Assembly (NCBI RefSeq): GCF_005146945.1
Contig: NZ_SWMS01000001.1
Coordinates: forward strand, 620,001 to 684,000
Reading direction: 5' to 3'
DNA: 64,000 nucleotides
Origin: Prauserella endophytica
GTDB lineage: Bacteria > Actinomycetota > Actinomycetes > Mycobacteriales > Pseudonocardiaceae
A model generated the notes under the pieces. It made no database searches, was not told the DNA's origin, and saw only the letters and a program-made list of their open reading frames with translations. A program made the translations under genes and the position numbers. Below, one piece after another: positions 32,243-53,967 of this stretch (within the stretch, counting starts at the first letter, position 1; every line of letters begins with the position of its first letter).

Positions 32243-32261
32243 TTAGGTTAGGGTTGCCTGC
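32243..32261 (+). promoter_or_regulatory. Iron box for the hydroxylase/NRPS operon
   Basis: TTAGGTTAGGGTTGCCTGC matches TTAGGTTAGG exactly in its first ten positions and more weakly afterwards. It is preceded by CCTAAGTTAGG, which supplies overlapping half-sites. The box lies 30 bp upstream of the hydroxylase ATG, so iron should repress the whole hydroxylase-SBP-NRPS-mbtH operon. Confidence 0.7.
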
Positions 32262-32291
32262 GTCTGGCTGGAAATCGGCGATGGGACAGGT

Positions 32292-33629
32292 ATGTCACAG
32301 GCAGAGCTGCAGGAGGGAACACCGGTCTACGACCTGGTAGGAGTGGGTTTCGGACCGTCCAACCTGGCGCTGGCGATCGCGGTGGCCGAGCACAATTCGG
32401 GCACTTCCGACACGGTGACCGCTCATTTCCTGGAACGGCAGGAACGATTCGGCTGGCACCGCGGAATGCTCATCGAGGACGCCACCATGCAGGTGTCGTT
32501 CCTCAAGGACCTCGTCACCCTGCGCAACCCGGCCAGCGACTTCAGCTTCCTGTCCTACCTGCACGCACAGGGCAGGCTGATCGATTTCGTCAACCACAAG
32601 AACCTCTTCCCGCTGCGCGTCGAGTTCCACGACTACTTCGAGTGGGCCGCCGCGCGGGTCGACGACATGGTCTCGTACGCCCACGAGGTGGTCGCGGTGC
32701 GACCGGTGTACGACGGCGGCGACGTGGCCTACTTCGACGTGGTGGCAGGCGACGGTGAGGTCTACCGCGCGCGCAACCTCGTACTGGCGACGGGACTTCG
32801 GCCGTACCTTCCCGAAGGGGTCGAGGTGTCGGACCGCGTCTGGCACAACAGCCAGTTGCTGCACCGGATCGACGAGGTCGACGAGGCGTCCCGGTTCGTC
32901 GTGGTGGGTGCGGGACAGAGCGCGGCCGAGGTGACGGCGTTCCTGCACGAGCGGTTCCCGAAGGCCGAGGTCTGCTCGGTGTTCTCCCGCTTCGGCTACA
33001 GCCCGTCCGACGACAGCGCCTTCGCGAACCGCATCTTCGACCCCGAGTCGGTCGACGAGTTCTACGCGGCGCCGGACGAGGTCAAGCAGCGGATCATGGG
33101 CTACCACGCCAACACCAACTACTCCGTGGTCGACCTCGACCTCATCGACGACCTCTACCGGCGGCTGTACCGGGAGAAGGTGCTCGGCAACGAGCGGCTG
33201 CGCATCTTCAACGTGTCGCGCCCCGTGGAGATCGTGGAGAACGAGCACGGCGTGCGCGCGACGATCGAGTCGCTCACCTCGGGCGAGAAGACCGTGCTGG
33301 ACGCGGACATCGTCGTCTACTCGACGGGCTACCGCTGCGGTGACGTCTCGGCGCTGCTCGGCGACCTCGCCACGCACTGCCTCCGTGACGAGGAGGGCAG
33401 GCCGAGGGTCGAGCGTGACTACCGGCTCGGCACCGCGCCCGCGATCAGGGGCGGGATCTACCTGCAGGGCGGCGGAACCGAGCACACGCACGGCATCACG
33501 TCGTCGCTGCTGTCCAACAACGCCGTGCGGTCGGGCGACATCCTTCGCTCGATCGTCGGCAGGCGCGCCACTGGGGGAACCGACAAGCCTGCCGCGGAGT
33601 ACGCGGTGAGCGGACCACGGTCCGCATGA
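32292..33629 (+). CDS. L-ornithine N5-monooxygenase
   Basis: This 445-residue flavin monooxygenase of the SidA/IucD/PvdA family has the FAD site VGVGFGPSNLAL (residues ~16-27), QVSFLKDLVTLRNPASDFSFLSYL (substrate and flavin contacts), the NADPH site VVVGAGQSAAEV and the late motif STGYRCGDV. It hydroxylates the delta-amino group of ornithine to N5-hydroxyornithine, which is then formylated. It is the first gene of the NRPS operon and has an iron box 30 bp upstream. Lysine as substrate is less likely given the hydroxyornithine-type A-domain codes. Confidence 0.92.
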   Translation: MSQAELQEGTPVYDLVGVGFGPSNLALAIAVAEHNSGTSDTVTAHFLERQERFGWHRGMLIEDATMQVSFLKDLVTLRNPASDFSFLSYLHAQGRLIDFVNHKNLFPLRVEFHDYFEWAAARVDDMVSYAHEVVAVRPVYDGGDVAYFDVVAGDGEVYRARNLVLATGLRPYLPEGVEVSDRVWHNSQLLHRIDEVDEASRFVVVGAGQSAAEVTAFLHERFPKAEVCSVFSRFGYSPSDDSAFANRIFDPESVDEFYAAPDEVKQRIMGYHANTNYSVVDLDLIDDLYRRLYREKVLGNERLRIFNVSRPVEIVENEHGVRATIESLTSGEKTVLDADIVVYSTGYRCGDVSALLGDLATHCLRDEEGRPRVERDYRLGTAPAIRGGIYLQGGGTEHTHGITSSLLSNNAVRSGDILRSIVGRRATGGTDKPAAEYAVSGPRSA

Positions 33630-33654
33630 GGAAGAAAACAGGAAGGTAGCCCCG

Positions 33655-34695
33655 ATGTCCCCCATTTCCCTCAGGCCCGCGAAGGCGCGGGTGCGCCTGC
33701 CGGCGGCGTTGCTGGCGCTGGTGCTGGGTGTGGTGCTGGCCGGTTGTGGCAGCTCCGGTGACGGCTCCGGCAACGCCGGTGACTCGTCGCCCGCGGCCCA
33801 GAGCGGCGCGTTCCCGGTGACCATCGAGCACAAGTACGGCAAGACGGAGATCACCGAGAAGCCCGAGCGGGTGGTGACGCTCGGACTGTCCGATCAGGAC
33901 GCCGTGCTGGCACTGGGCGTCAAGCCGGTCGGCGTGGTCGACTGGTTCAAGGAGCGCCCCTACGGCAAGTGGCCGTGGACGAAGGACCTGTGGGGCGACA
34001 CGAAGCCCACGATCGTCGGCGAGCGCGACAGCTACAACATGGAAGCGGTCGCGAACCTCAACCCCGACGTGATCATCGCGCAGTACTCGGGCATGACCAA
34101 GCAGCAGTACGACACGCTGTCCGAGCTGGCCCCCGTGGTCGCGCAGCCGAAGAAGTACCCGGACTACGCGGCGCCGTGGCAGGACATGGCGCGCCCGATC
34201 GGCAAGGCGCTCGGCCAGGAAGACAAGATGAACCAGCTCATCGAGCAGATGGACCAGCGTTACGCGGAGGTGCGCCGCAACCACCCCGAATTCGCGCAGC
34301 AGACCATCGCCGTCGCCGACAGCTTCCAGGCCGGTACCTACGCCGCCTTCACGAGCACCGACCCGAAGGCGATCTTCTTCAGGGAGATGGGCTTCAAGCT
34401 GAAGGACGAGATCGACCGGATGGCCGAGCAGGGTATGAACGCCGCTGAGTTCAGCTCCGAGCGGCTCACCGTGCTCGACGTCGACCGGCTCGTGTGGGTC
34501 ACCTCCAGCGAGGACGCGAACAACCGCATCAAGGCGGAGCCGCTGTACCAGAAGCTGAAGGTGCACCAGGAGGGCCGCGACCTGTTCGTGCCGTACGAGA
34601 ACCCGGACATCGGCGCCGCGTTCTCGTTCAACACCGTGTTGTCGATCCCGTACGCCATCGATCAGATGGTGCCTCGGCTGACCGCCGACTCGTAG
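33655..34695 (+). CDS. Iron-siderophore ABC transporter substrate-binding lipoprotein
   Basis: This 346-residue lipoprotein has a signal peptide with lipobox LAGC (Cys31) followed by a FecB-type binding fold: [33 protein letters not shown] at the mature N-terminus (key start: YGKTEI), [13 protein letters not shown] and [15 protein letters not shown]. It would capture the ferric siderophore outside the membrane and deliver it to the FecCD-type permease at 52912-55852. It lies 25 bp after the hydroxylase and 19 bp before the NRPS, in one operon. Confidence 0.9.
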   Translation: MSPISLRPAKARVRLPAALLALVLGVVLAGCGSSGDGSGNAGDSSPAAQSGAFPVTIEHKYGKTEITEKPERVVTLGLSDQDAVLALGVKPVGVVDWFKERPYGKWPWTKDLWGDTKPTIVGERDSYNMEAVANLNPDVIIAQYSGMTKQQYDTLSELAPVVAQPKKYPDYAAPWQDMARPIGKALGQEDKMNQLIEQMDQRYAEVRRNHPEFAQQTIAVADSFQAGTYAAFTSTDPKAIFFREMGFKLKDEIDRMAEQGMNAAEFSSERLTVLDVDRLVWVTSSEDANNRIKAEPLYQKLKVHQEGRDLFVPYENPDIGAAFSFNTVLSIPYAIDQMVPRLTADS

Positions 34696-34714
34696 TCGAA
34701 AGGCGTTCCCCCCG

Positions 34715-48153
<13,439 letters not shown>

Positions 48154-48157
<4 letters not shown>

Positions 48158-48348
48158 CCAACCCGTTCGAGGACCCGGACGGCCGCTACTACGTGCTCGT
48201 GAACGACGAGGAGCAGCATTCGCTGTGGCCGTCGTTCGTGGACGTTCCGGCGGGCTGGCGGATCGTGTTCGGGGAGGACACCCGCGACGCGTGCCTCACC
48301 TACGTCGAGGAGAACTGGACCGACCTGCGTCCGGCGAGCATTCGCTAG
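48154..48348 (+). CDS. MbtH-like protein
   Basis: This 64-residue protein has the full MbtH signature: [26 protein letters not shown] in pieces ([18 protein letters not shown]), [13 protein letters not shown], and [17 protein letters not shown] with the conserved tryptophans. MbtH proteins bind A domains and are needed for their folding or activity. GTG at 48154 overlaps the NRPS stop (GTGA), so the two are translated together. It will serve the four A domains of the adjacent NRPS. Confidence 0.95.
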
Positions 48349-48962
48349 ACGACGAGGTTCAGTGCGAGCGCCGTCACCACCGCGCTCGACAACAGGGCCG
48401 TGCCGAGGCGCCCGCGAGGGCTCGTGACGGCGCGGCCCAGCACGGCGCCACCGCACGCGAGGAGCAGCTGCCAGCTCGCGGAGGCGGCGAAGGCGGCGAG
48501 CACGAACGCGGTCGCGGTGGCCGGGTGCGCCGCGATGGTCGTGACGTCACCGAGCACGAGCGCGGCGAAGTAGACGATCGTCGCCGGGTTGAGCACGGTG
48601 ATGCCGAGCAGGCTCGCGTAGGCCCGCGCCGCCGATGTCGCCCGGACCTCGGCGGGCTCGCCGAGCTCCCGGTGCCGCCGGATCGCCGAGACGGCGACGG
48701 CCGCCGCGATGGCGACGAGCACGATCGCCGAAGCCCAGCGCAGCGGCACCGTGATGGGCTCGATCAGCTCCGCGAGGGCGGACCCGCCGAGCACGGCGGC
48801 GAGCGCGTAGACACCGTCCGCGGTCGCGATGCCGAGCGCGGCGCTCACGCCGACGCGCAGCGAGGTGCGCGCGGTGAGCGCGACGAGGTACGCGCCGACA
48901 GCGCCAACGGGAATGGCGATGCCGTAACCGGCGACCAGGCCCGCGAGTAGCGCGGCGGTCAC
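48345..48962 (-). CDS. LysE-family exporter
   Basis: This protein of about 205 residues has six hydrophobic segments and LysE/RhtB features: [23 protein letters not shown] at the N-terminus (key [11 protein letters not shown]), [13 protein letters not shown], and [15 protein letters not shown]. LysE proteins export basic or neutral amino acids. Next to a hydroxyornithine-based siderophore cluster it could export an ornithine derivative or the siderophore, but that is inference. GTG at 48962 is chosen; the longer frame is not protein-like. It converges on mbtH with a 4-bp overlap. Confidence 0.75.
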   Translation of the reverse strand: MTAALLAGLVAGYGIAIPVGAVGAYLVALTARTSLRVGVSAALGIATADGVYALAAVLGGSALAELIEPITVPLRWASAIVLVAIAAAVAVSAIRRHRELGEPAEVRATSAARAYASLLGITVLNPATIVYFAALVLGDVTTIAAHPATATAFVLAAFAASASWQLLLACGGAVLGRAVTSPRGRLGTALLSSAVVTALALNLVV

Positions 48963-49115
48963 GGTCGCGTGGCTGTCGAGCTCCTCCGGTTGACGGCCTG
49001 CTGCTTCGCCGTCGCACAGGTGGCGGCGGTGGAGGGCAGCGGGCGATGTCCGGTGGTGGTCATGCGGCCGATGATGCGGGCCGGACGTGGGGTGGAGCAA
49101 CCGGTTATCGAGGGG

Positions 49116-49149
49116 TGTTCGGTGTTCGGTATTGACCGAACACCGAACA
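49116..49149. repeat. Perfect 15-bp inverted repeat with internal direct repeats
   Basis: TGTTCGGTGTTCGGT (49116-49130) and its exact complement (49135-49149) flank a 4-bp ATTG loop. Each arm is itself a doubled TGTTCGG unit. It lies in the 400-bp stretch between the lysE start and the ABC gene end. It could be an operator for the lysE promoter or a hairpin. Confidence 0.6.
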
Positions 49150-49156
49150 GGAGTCG

Positions 49157-49252
49157 TTGCAGCGGATTCGCGGAGCAGGCGGTAGAGACGTCACGCTGGA
49201 CGATGTCGACCTCGTGATGGAGCTGCTGAACTCCGCCGTGTCGCGCCTTTGA
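49157..49252 (+). pseudogene. Short coding-like fragment, possible gene remnant
   Basis: A 31-codon frame from TTG 49157 to TGA 49250-49252, preceded by AGGAG, encodes GRDVTLDDVDLVMELLNSAVSRL at its end. It reads like the amphipathic C-terminal helix of a larger protein rather than random GC-rich frame. It is cut off on the left by the perfect inverted repeat. It may be the tail of a deleted gene or a genuine micro-ORF; no family was recognised. Confidence 0.3.
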
Positions 49253-49258
49253 CCGGCT

Positions 49259-49363
49259 GGTCGGGAACGCGCCACTCGCGGTCCTGAGCGCAGAACTCGG
49301 CGTCGGGAGCGCAGAACTCGGCGTCCTGAGCGGGGGACTCGCGGTCGGGAGCGGGGGACTCGC
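49259..49363. repeat. Tandem repeat, five 21-bp units
   Basis: Units start at 49259, 49280, 49301, 49322 and 49343, e.g. GGTCCTGAGCGCAGAACTC at unit 2 and GGTCGGGAGCGGGGGACTC at unit 5. TCCTGAGC and TCGGGAGC alternate, and the array is exactly 105 bp. It ends 3 bp before the stop of the ABC gene. Because 21 is a multiple of 3, it translates as heptads (RESPAPD/AEFCAQD-like) on the minus strand, but no gene is supported there. Confidence 0.8.
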
Positions 49364-49366
49364 GCG

Positions 49367-51118
49367 TCAGCGGGTTCGCTGGTCGGACCAGGCGGCCCAC
49401 AGGGCCGCGTAGCGGCCGTTCGCCGCCACCAGGTCGTCGTGCGTGCCGGTTTCCACCACCTTGCCGGCGTCGAGCACCACGATCCGGTCCGCCGCCGCGG
49501 CCTGCGTCAGGCGGTGGGCGACCACGAGGCCCGTGCGGCCCTCCAGTGCCTTCGCCGCCGCCTTCTCCAACACCTTCGCGCCCGCGCTACCCGCCTCCGC
49601 GGTCGCCTCGTCGAGGATGGCGATCGGCGGGTCTGCCAGCACCAGGCGCACCAGAGCCAGCTGCTGCGACTGGGTGACCGTCAGCCGGTGCGCGCCCTCA
49701 CCCACCATTGTGGACAGTCCATCCGGGAGTGCGTCGACCCAGGGCAGAGCGCCGACCTTCGCCAGCGCCGCCCGCAGCTCCTCATCCGTCGCGTCGGGCT
49801 TGGCGAGGCGCAGGTCCTCGGCGAGCGTGCCCGCGAAGACGTGCACCTCCTGGCTGATGAGCGCCACCGTGCGGCGCGTGCCCGCGTGGCCGAGGTCGTC
49901 GAGAGCGACACCGCCCAGTGCGAGCGAGCCCGATGTCGGCCGGTGGATGCCGGCGATCAGCTTCGCGAGCGTCGTCTTCCCGGCCCCGCTCGCACCCACG
50001 AGGGCGACCCGCTCCTCGGGGGCGATGTCGAGGTCCACGTCGCGCAGTACGTCGTGGCCCGTGACGTAGGCGTGGCTCACCGCGGCGGCCTTCACCGACG
50101 CGTCCACCGGCACGCCCGCCTGCTCGGGCTCCCGTTCGGTCGGCAGGTCCGCGACGCCGACCAGGCGGGCGAGGCTCGCCGCCGCCGACTGGGCGTCGTC
50201 CACGAGCGCCAGCGCCGCGTTGATGGGGTTGAAGAGGCTGTGGAAGTACAGCGCGGCCGCCGTCGCCGTGCCGATCGTGGCGGTGCCGTTGCCCACCAGC
50301 ACGAAACCGGCCACGAGGATGGCCGAGAGGCCGACGAACTCGGCGAGGTTGAGCCGCGAGAAGAACCGGGTCATCAACCGGACCGCGCGCATCGTCACGT
50401 CCACGACCGTCTGGGACCGGCCGCGCACGCGCTCGACGTGCTCGTCGGTGAGCCGGAACGCCCGAACCGTGCGCGCGCCGCCGACCGTGTCGAGCAGCTG
50501 CTGTTGCTGGGCCCCGTCCCGCACGCGCTGGTGGGCGTACAGCGGAATCGCGCGCCGCACGTACCAGCGCACCGTGTAGAGCTGGATCGGCGCCGCGAGC
50601 AGCGCGGCGAGCAGGAACCGCCAGTCCAGCAGTGCGAGCCCGCCGAGCGTGAGCACGATCGTCAGCGCGGAACGACCCAGCTCGGGCAGGGCCTCGCGCA
50701 CCGACTTGGCGATCACGGCGACGTCGTTGGTGACCCGCGAGGTCAGATCGCCCGACCCGGCCAGCTCGACGCGTTCCAGCGGCTGGCTCAGCGCCCGCTC
50801 GATGAAACGTTCCCGCAGGCTCGCGAGCATGCTCTCGCCGAGCCGCGAGACCAGCGCGAGCCCCCACGCGTTGCCAGCGCCCCTGGCCAGCGCGACGACC
50901 ACCAGCAGGACGACGGGCACCGTGAAGTCCGTGCTGCCCTCGTCCACCAGGTCGACGATGTGGCCGAGCAGCGGGGCCGTAAGCAGCCCGACGCCCGTCG
51001 CCGCGGTCAGCACGCCGAACGCGGAGAAGGCCAGCAGGCGCCGGGGCCGAAGTAGCTCGCCGACGGCGGCGGCCGTGCGCCTGCCCGTCGCGGTCGGCAG
51101 CAGCTCGCGATCGCTCAT
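49367..51118 (-). CDS. ABC half-transporter (membrane + ATPase) with degenerate signature motif
   Basis: This 583-residue protein has an N-terminal six-helix exporter-type membrane domain (residues ~28-315) and an ATPase domain with an intact Walker A GASGAGKTT (375-383), Walker B IAILDEA (Glu504) and H-loop VAHRL. The signature is LTVTQ (479-483) instead of LSGGQ. Together with the partner at 51115-52791 it should form a heterodimer in the style of siderophore-cluster transporters. It could export the siderophore or import the ferric form, as IrtAB does. ATG at 51118 overlaps the partner stop by 4 bp. Confidence 0.88.
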   Translation of the reverse strand: MSDRELLPTATGRRTAAAVGELLRPRRLLAFSAFGVLTAATGVGLLTAPLLGHIVDLVDEGSTDFTVPVVLLVVVALARGAGNAWGLALVSRLGESMLASLRERFIERALSQPLERVELAGSGDLTSRVTNDVAVIAKSVREALPELGRSALTIVLTLGGLALLDWRFLLAALLAAPIQLYTVRWYVRRAIPLYAHQRVRDGAQQQQLLDTVGGARTVRAFRLTDEHVERVRGRSQTVVDVTMRAVRLMTRFFSRLNLAEFVGLSAILVAGFVLVGNGTATIGTATAAALYFHSLFNPINAALALVDDAQSAAASLARLVGVADLPTEREPEQAGVPVDASVKAAAVSHAYVTGHDVLRDVDLDIAPEERVALVGASGAGKTTLAKLIAGIHRPTSGSLALGGVALDDLGHAGTRRTVALISQEVHVFAGTLAEDLRLAKPDATDEELRAALAKVGALPWVDALPDGLSTMVGEGAHRLTVTQSQQLALVRLVLADPPIAILDEATAEAGSAGAKVLEKAAAKALEGRTGLVVAHRLTQAAAADRIVVLDAGKVVETGTHDDLVAANGRYAALWAAWSDQRTR

Positions 51119-52791
51119 GACAGCACCGCCGATCGGTAGCCGGGGTTGGCGTGGACGAGTTCGGCGTGCGTGCCCTGCGCGCCAACCGCGCCACCGTCGA
51201 GCACGACGACGCGGTCCGTCACGGCGAGCAGCGCCGGGCTCGTTGTCACCAGCACCGTGGTGCGCCCCTGCCGGATCTCCCGCAGCTCACCGGCGATGCG
51301 GGCCTCGGTCACCGCGTCGACCGCGGTCGTCGGGTCGTGCACCACGAGCACGGGCGGGTCGGCGGCGAGCGCCCTCGCGAGCGCGACGCGCTGCCGCTGT
51401 CCACCGGACAGCGACCGCCCGCGCTCGGCGACGAGCGTGTGCACACCCTCGGGCAGGGTGCGCGCGACCTCGTCGGCCGCGGACGCCGTGAGCGCGCGAT
51501 CGACGTCGCGGCCGGCGGTCACGACGTTGTCGAGCAGGCTGCCGTCGAACAGGTCCGCGTCGTGGGCCGCGACCAGCACGGCGCCACGCAGCTCGTGCGG
51601 GTCGAGCTCGGTGTAGGCCACGCCGTCCAGCTCCACCGTGCCCGCCGCCGGGTCGGCCTCGCGGCCGAGGCAGTCGAGCAGGTGCGAGGCGGCCGCGGGA
51701 TCGGGCGCCACGACGCCGAGCAACTCGCCCGGCTCGACGTCGAGGTCCAGCGAGTCGAGGCTGCCGTGGGTCACACCGCGCAGGCTCAGCCGGCCCGGGC
51801 AGTTGCCGGAGGGCGCGCCGGAGCCGGAGGTCACCGCGGGCGGGGCGGCGAGCACCGACGCGACGCGCTCCGCCGACGCCCTGCCCTGCGCGAGCTGGCC
51901 GTTCACCCACGCGAAGATCTGGAACGGGCCGAGCAGGAACTGCGCGAGGCCCACGGCGGCGACGAGCTCGCCGACCGTGATCGAGCCGTTCGCGGCGAGG
52001 TGCGCGCCGACGAGGGCGACCACGGCGATGAAGATGCCGGTGAGCGCGAGGATCGCGCCGTCGTGGCCTGCGTGGGCCCTCGCGGCGCGCAGGGTCGCGG
52101 CGAGAGAGTCCTGGCTCGTGCGCCGGTAGCGGGCCACGGCGGCGGCCTCTGCGCCGATGCCCTTGAGCACCCGCAGGCCGGAGACCAGGTCGGCGGCGAC
52201 GCCGGAGGCGTGCGCGGCGCGTTCCTGCTCGACGCTGCTGCGCCGCTCCAGTGGCTTGCCGACGAGGTGGGTGAGCCACAGCAGCGGCGGCGTGCCGAGC
52301 AGGACCAGCAGTCCGAGCGGCACCGAGATCCGCAGCAGCGACACGGCGCTCACGAGCAGGCCGACGAACCCGGCGACGGCGAACGGCAGCACCGTGTTGA
52401 CGACACCGACGCGTTTGGCGTCGCCGGTCGCGATGTTGACGAGCGCGCCGGGGAGCCTGCCGGCCTCGGCGCCGCCGCGCGGATCCAGCACCCGCTGCGC
52501 GAGCCGCATGCGCAGGCCGTGCGCGGCCTGTTCCGACGCCCGTTCGGCTGCCCTCGCGGCGAACCGGTAGCTCATCGACAGCGCGCCGAACACCACGGCG
52601 AGCACCACGATCCAGCGCAGGAGCGCGCCGACCGATCCCGTGGAGACGGCCTGGTCGATCACGAGGCCGACGATCACGGGCACGAGCGCCTCACCGCCCT
52701 GGTGCACCGAGCCAAGGAAGGCGGCGCGGGCGAGCAGGCGCCGTTGCCCGGACACCGCGTCCCGCAGGATGCTCCTGCCGGTTGGCAACAC
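51115..52791 (-). CDS. ABC half-transporter with degenerate Walker motifs, partner subunit
   Basis: This 558-residue exporter-type half-transporter has six membrane helices in residues ~20-300 and an ATPase domain in which the P-loop reads VAPDPAAAS (361-369, no GxxGxGK and no Lys) and Walker B ends VVHDPT (481-488, His/Asp in place of Asp/Glu), while the signature LSGGQRQR (461-468) is perfect. It therefore supplies the only intact signature of the pair. GTG at 52791 has GGAGGTGG four bases upstream, and an iron box overlies the promoter region. Confidence 0.88.
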   Translation of the reverse strand: MLPTGRSILRDAVSGQRRLLARAAFLGSVHQGGEALVPVIVGLVIDQAVSTGSVGALLRWIVVLAVVFGALSMSYRFAARAAERASEQAAHGLRMRLAQRVLDPRGGAEAGRLPGALVNIATGDAKRVGVVNTVLPFAVAGFVGLLVSAVSLLRISVPLGLLVLLGTPPLLWLTHLVGKPLERRSSVEQERAAHASGVAADLVSGLRVLKGIGAEAAAVARYRRTSQDSLAATLRAARAHAGHDGAILALTGIFIAVVALVGAHLAANGSITVGELVAAVGLAQFLLGPFQIFAWVNGQLAQGRASAERVASVLAAPPAVTSGSGAPSGNCPGRLSLRGVTHGSLDSLDLDVEPGELLGVVAPDPAAASHLLDCLGREADPAAGTVELDGVAYTELDPHELRGAVLVAAHDADLFDGSLLDNVVTAGRDVDRALTASAADEVARTLPEGVHTLVAERGRSLSGGQRQRVALARALAADPPVLVVHDPTTAVDAVTEARIAGELREIRQGRTTVLVTTSPALLAVTDRVVVLDGGAVGAQGTHAELVHANPGYRSAVLS

Positions 52792-52814
52792 TGGACCACC
52801 TCCGCGTCGGCTGC

Positions 52815-52833
52815 GGAGGTTAGGCTAGCTTAA
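52815..52833 (-). promoter_or_regulatory. Iron box upstream of the ABC half-transporter operon
   Basis: GGAGGTTAGGCTAGCTTAA matches TTAGGTTAGGCTAACCTAA at 15 of 19 positions. It is 24 bp upstream of the GTG start at 52791, so iron should repress the half-transporter pair. Confidence 0.7.
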
Positions 52834-52893
52834 GTTCACGCTCGGTCCAGGCCGGTGCGCGCGAACTTCGTCACGATGGACCACCCTCACTCG

Positions 52894-52912
52894 TTCGGTT
52901 AGCCTCACCTTA
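52894..52912 (+). promoter_or_regulatory. Iron box overlapping the start of the FecCD operon
   Basis: TTCGGTTAGCCTCACCTTA matches the iron-box consensus at 15 of 19 positions and its last base is the A of the ATG at 52912. TAGCCT inside it (52900-52905) is a plausible -10 six bases before the start codon, so a leaderless transcript repressed directly by a DtxR-type protein is likely. Confidence 0.7.
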
Positions 52913-53967
52913 TGTCCGTTGTCACGCCGTCACGGCCACAGTCACCTGACGTGGTGGCTCCTCGGCGTGCACCGAACGCGCTCAAGGGCGCGGGCCTGCT
53001 GATCGCGCTCGTCGCGCTGGTCGTCCTCGGGCTGCTCAGCATCTGGCTCGGCTCCAAGAGCATCCCGTTCACGGCGACGTGGGACGTGCTCTGGAACAAC
53101 GACGGCTCCAACGACGCCGTGATCATCCACGAGTACCGGATCCCGAGAACGCTGCTCGGCCTGCTCGTGGGTGCCGCACTCGGTCTCGCCGGTGCGCTCA
53201 TGCAGGCGCTCACCCGCAATCCGCTCGCCGACCCCGGCCTGCTCGGTGTCACGATGGGCGCCTCGACCGGGGTCGTGATCTCGCTCGGCTTCCTGGGCAT
53301 CGCCTCGGTGCTCGGCTACGTCTGGTTCGCCTTCGCGGGCGCGGCCATCGCCTCGCTCGTGGTGTACGTGATCGGCTCGTCCGGCCGCGGCAGCGCCTCG
53401 CCCGAGCGGCTCGTGCTCGCGGGCGCCGCGGTGACGGCGGTGCTCTACGCCTTCAACAGCGCGGTGCTGCTCATGGACCCCGAGGCGTTCGACGAGTACC
53501 GCTACTGGCAGGTGGGCTCGCTGGCGGGCCGCTACTACGACGTGCTCGTGCCCGTGCTGCCGTTCATCGTCGTCGGCGTGATCGTGGCGCTGTTGCTGAT
53601 CCGGCCGCTGAACGCGCTCGCGATGGGGGAGGAGCTGGGCCGCGCGCTCGGCGCGCACCCCGACCGCATCCGCGTGCTGGGAGCCGTCGCGATCACCTTG
53701 CTCTGCGGGGCCGCGACCGCGGCGGTGGGCCCGATCGCGTTCGTCGGACTCGCCGTGCCGCACATGGCCCGCCTGATCGCCGGACCCGACCAGCGCTGGG
53801 TGCTGCCCTACTCGCTGGTGCTGGCGCCGATCCTGCTCGTCGGCTCCGACATCGTCGGCCGCGTCGTCGCGCCGCCCTCGGAGGTGCAGGTGGGCATCGT
53901 GACCGCCGCGATCGGCGTGCCCGTGTTCGTCGCCCTGTGCCGCAAACGAAAGCTGGCGAGCCTGTGA
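52912..53967 (+). CDS. FecCD-type ferric siderophore permease, first subunit
   Basis: This 351-residue permease has about ten membrane segments and the FecCD motifs RIPRTLLGLLVGAALGLAGALMQALTRNPLADPGLLGV in pieces (RIPRTL, GALMQALTRNPLADP, GLLGVTMGAS) and VGPIAFVGLAVPHMAR near the C-terminus (the EAA-type coupling region). It forms the import channel with the next gene. The stop overlaps the GTG of that gene (GTGA), and the start lies within an iron box. Confidence 0.92.
   Translation: MSVVTPSRPQSPDVVAPRRAPNALKGAGLLIALVALVVLGLLSIWLGSKSIPFTATWDVLWNNDGSNDAVIIHEYRIPRTLLGLLVGAALGLAGALMQALTRNPLADPGLLGVTMGASTGVVISLGFLGIASVLGYVWFAFAGAAIASLVVYVIGSSGRGSASPERLVLAGAAVTAVLYAFNSAVLLMDPEAFDEYRYWQVGSLAGRYYDVLVPVLPFIVVGVIVALLLIRPLNALAMGEELGRALGAHPDRIRVLGAVAITLLCGAATAAVGPIAFVGLAVPHMARLIAGPDQRWVLPYSLVLAPILLVGSDIVGRVVAPPSEVQVGIVTAAIGVPVFVALCRKRKLASL

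Noticed and set aside
49259-49363. Possible CRISPR array
   Set aside because: The units are contiguous 21-bp repeats with no spacers and no cas genes are nearby, so it is a simple tandem repeat.
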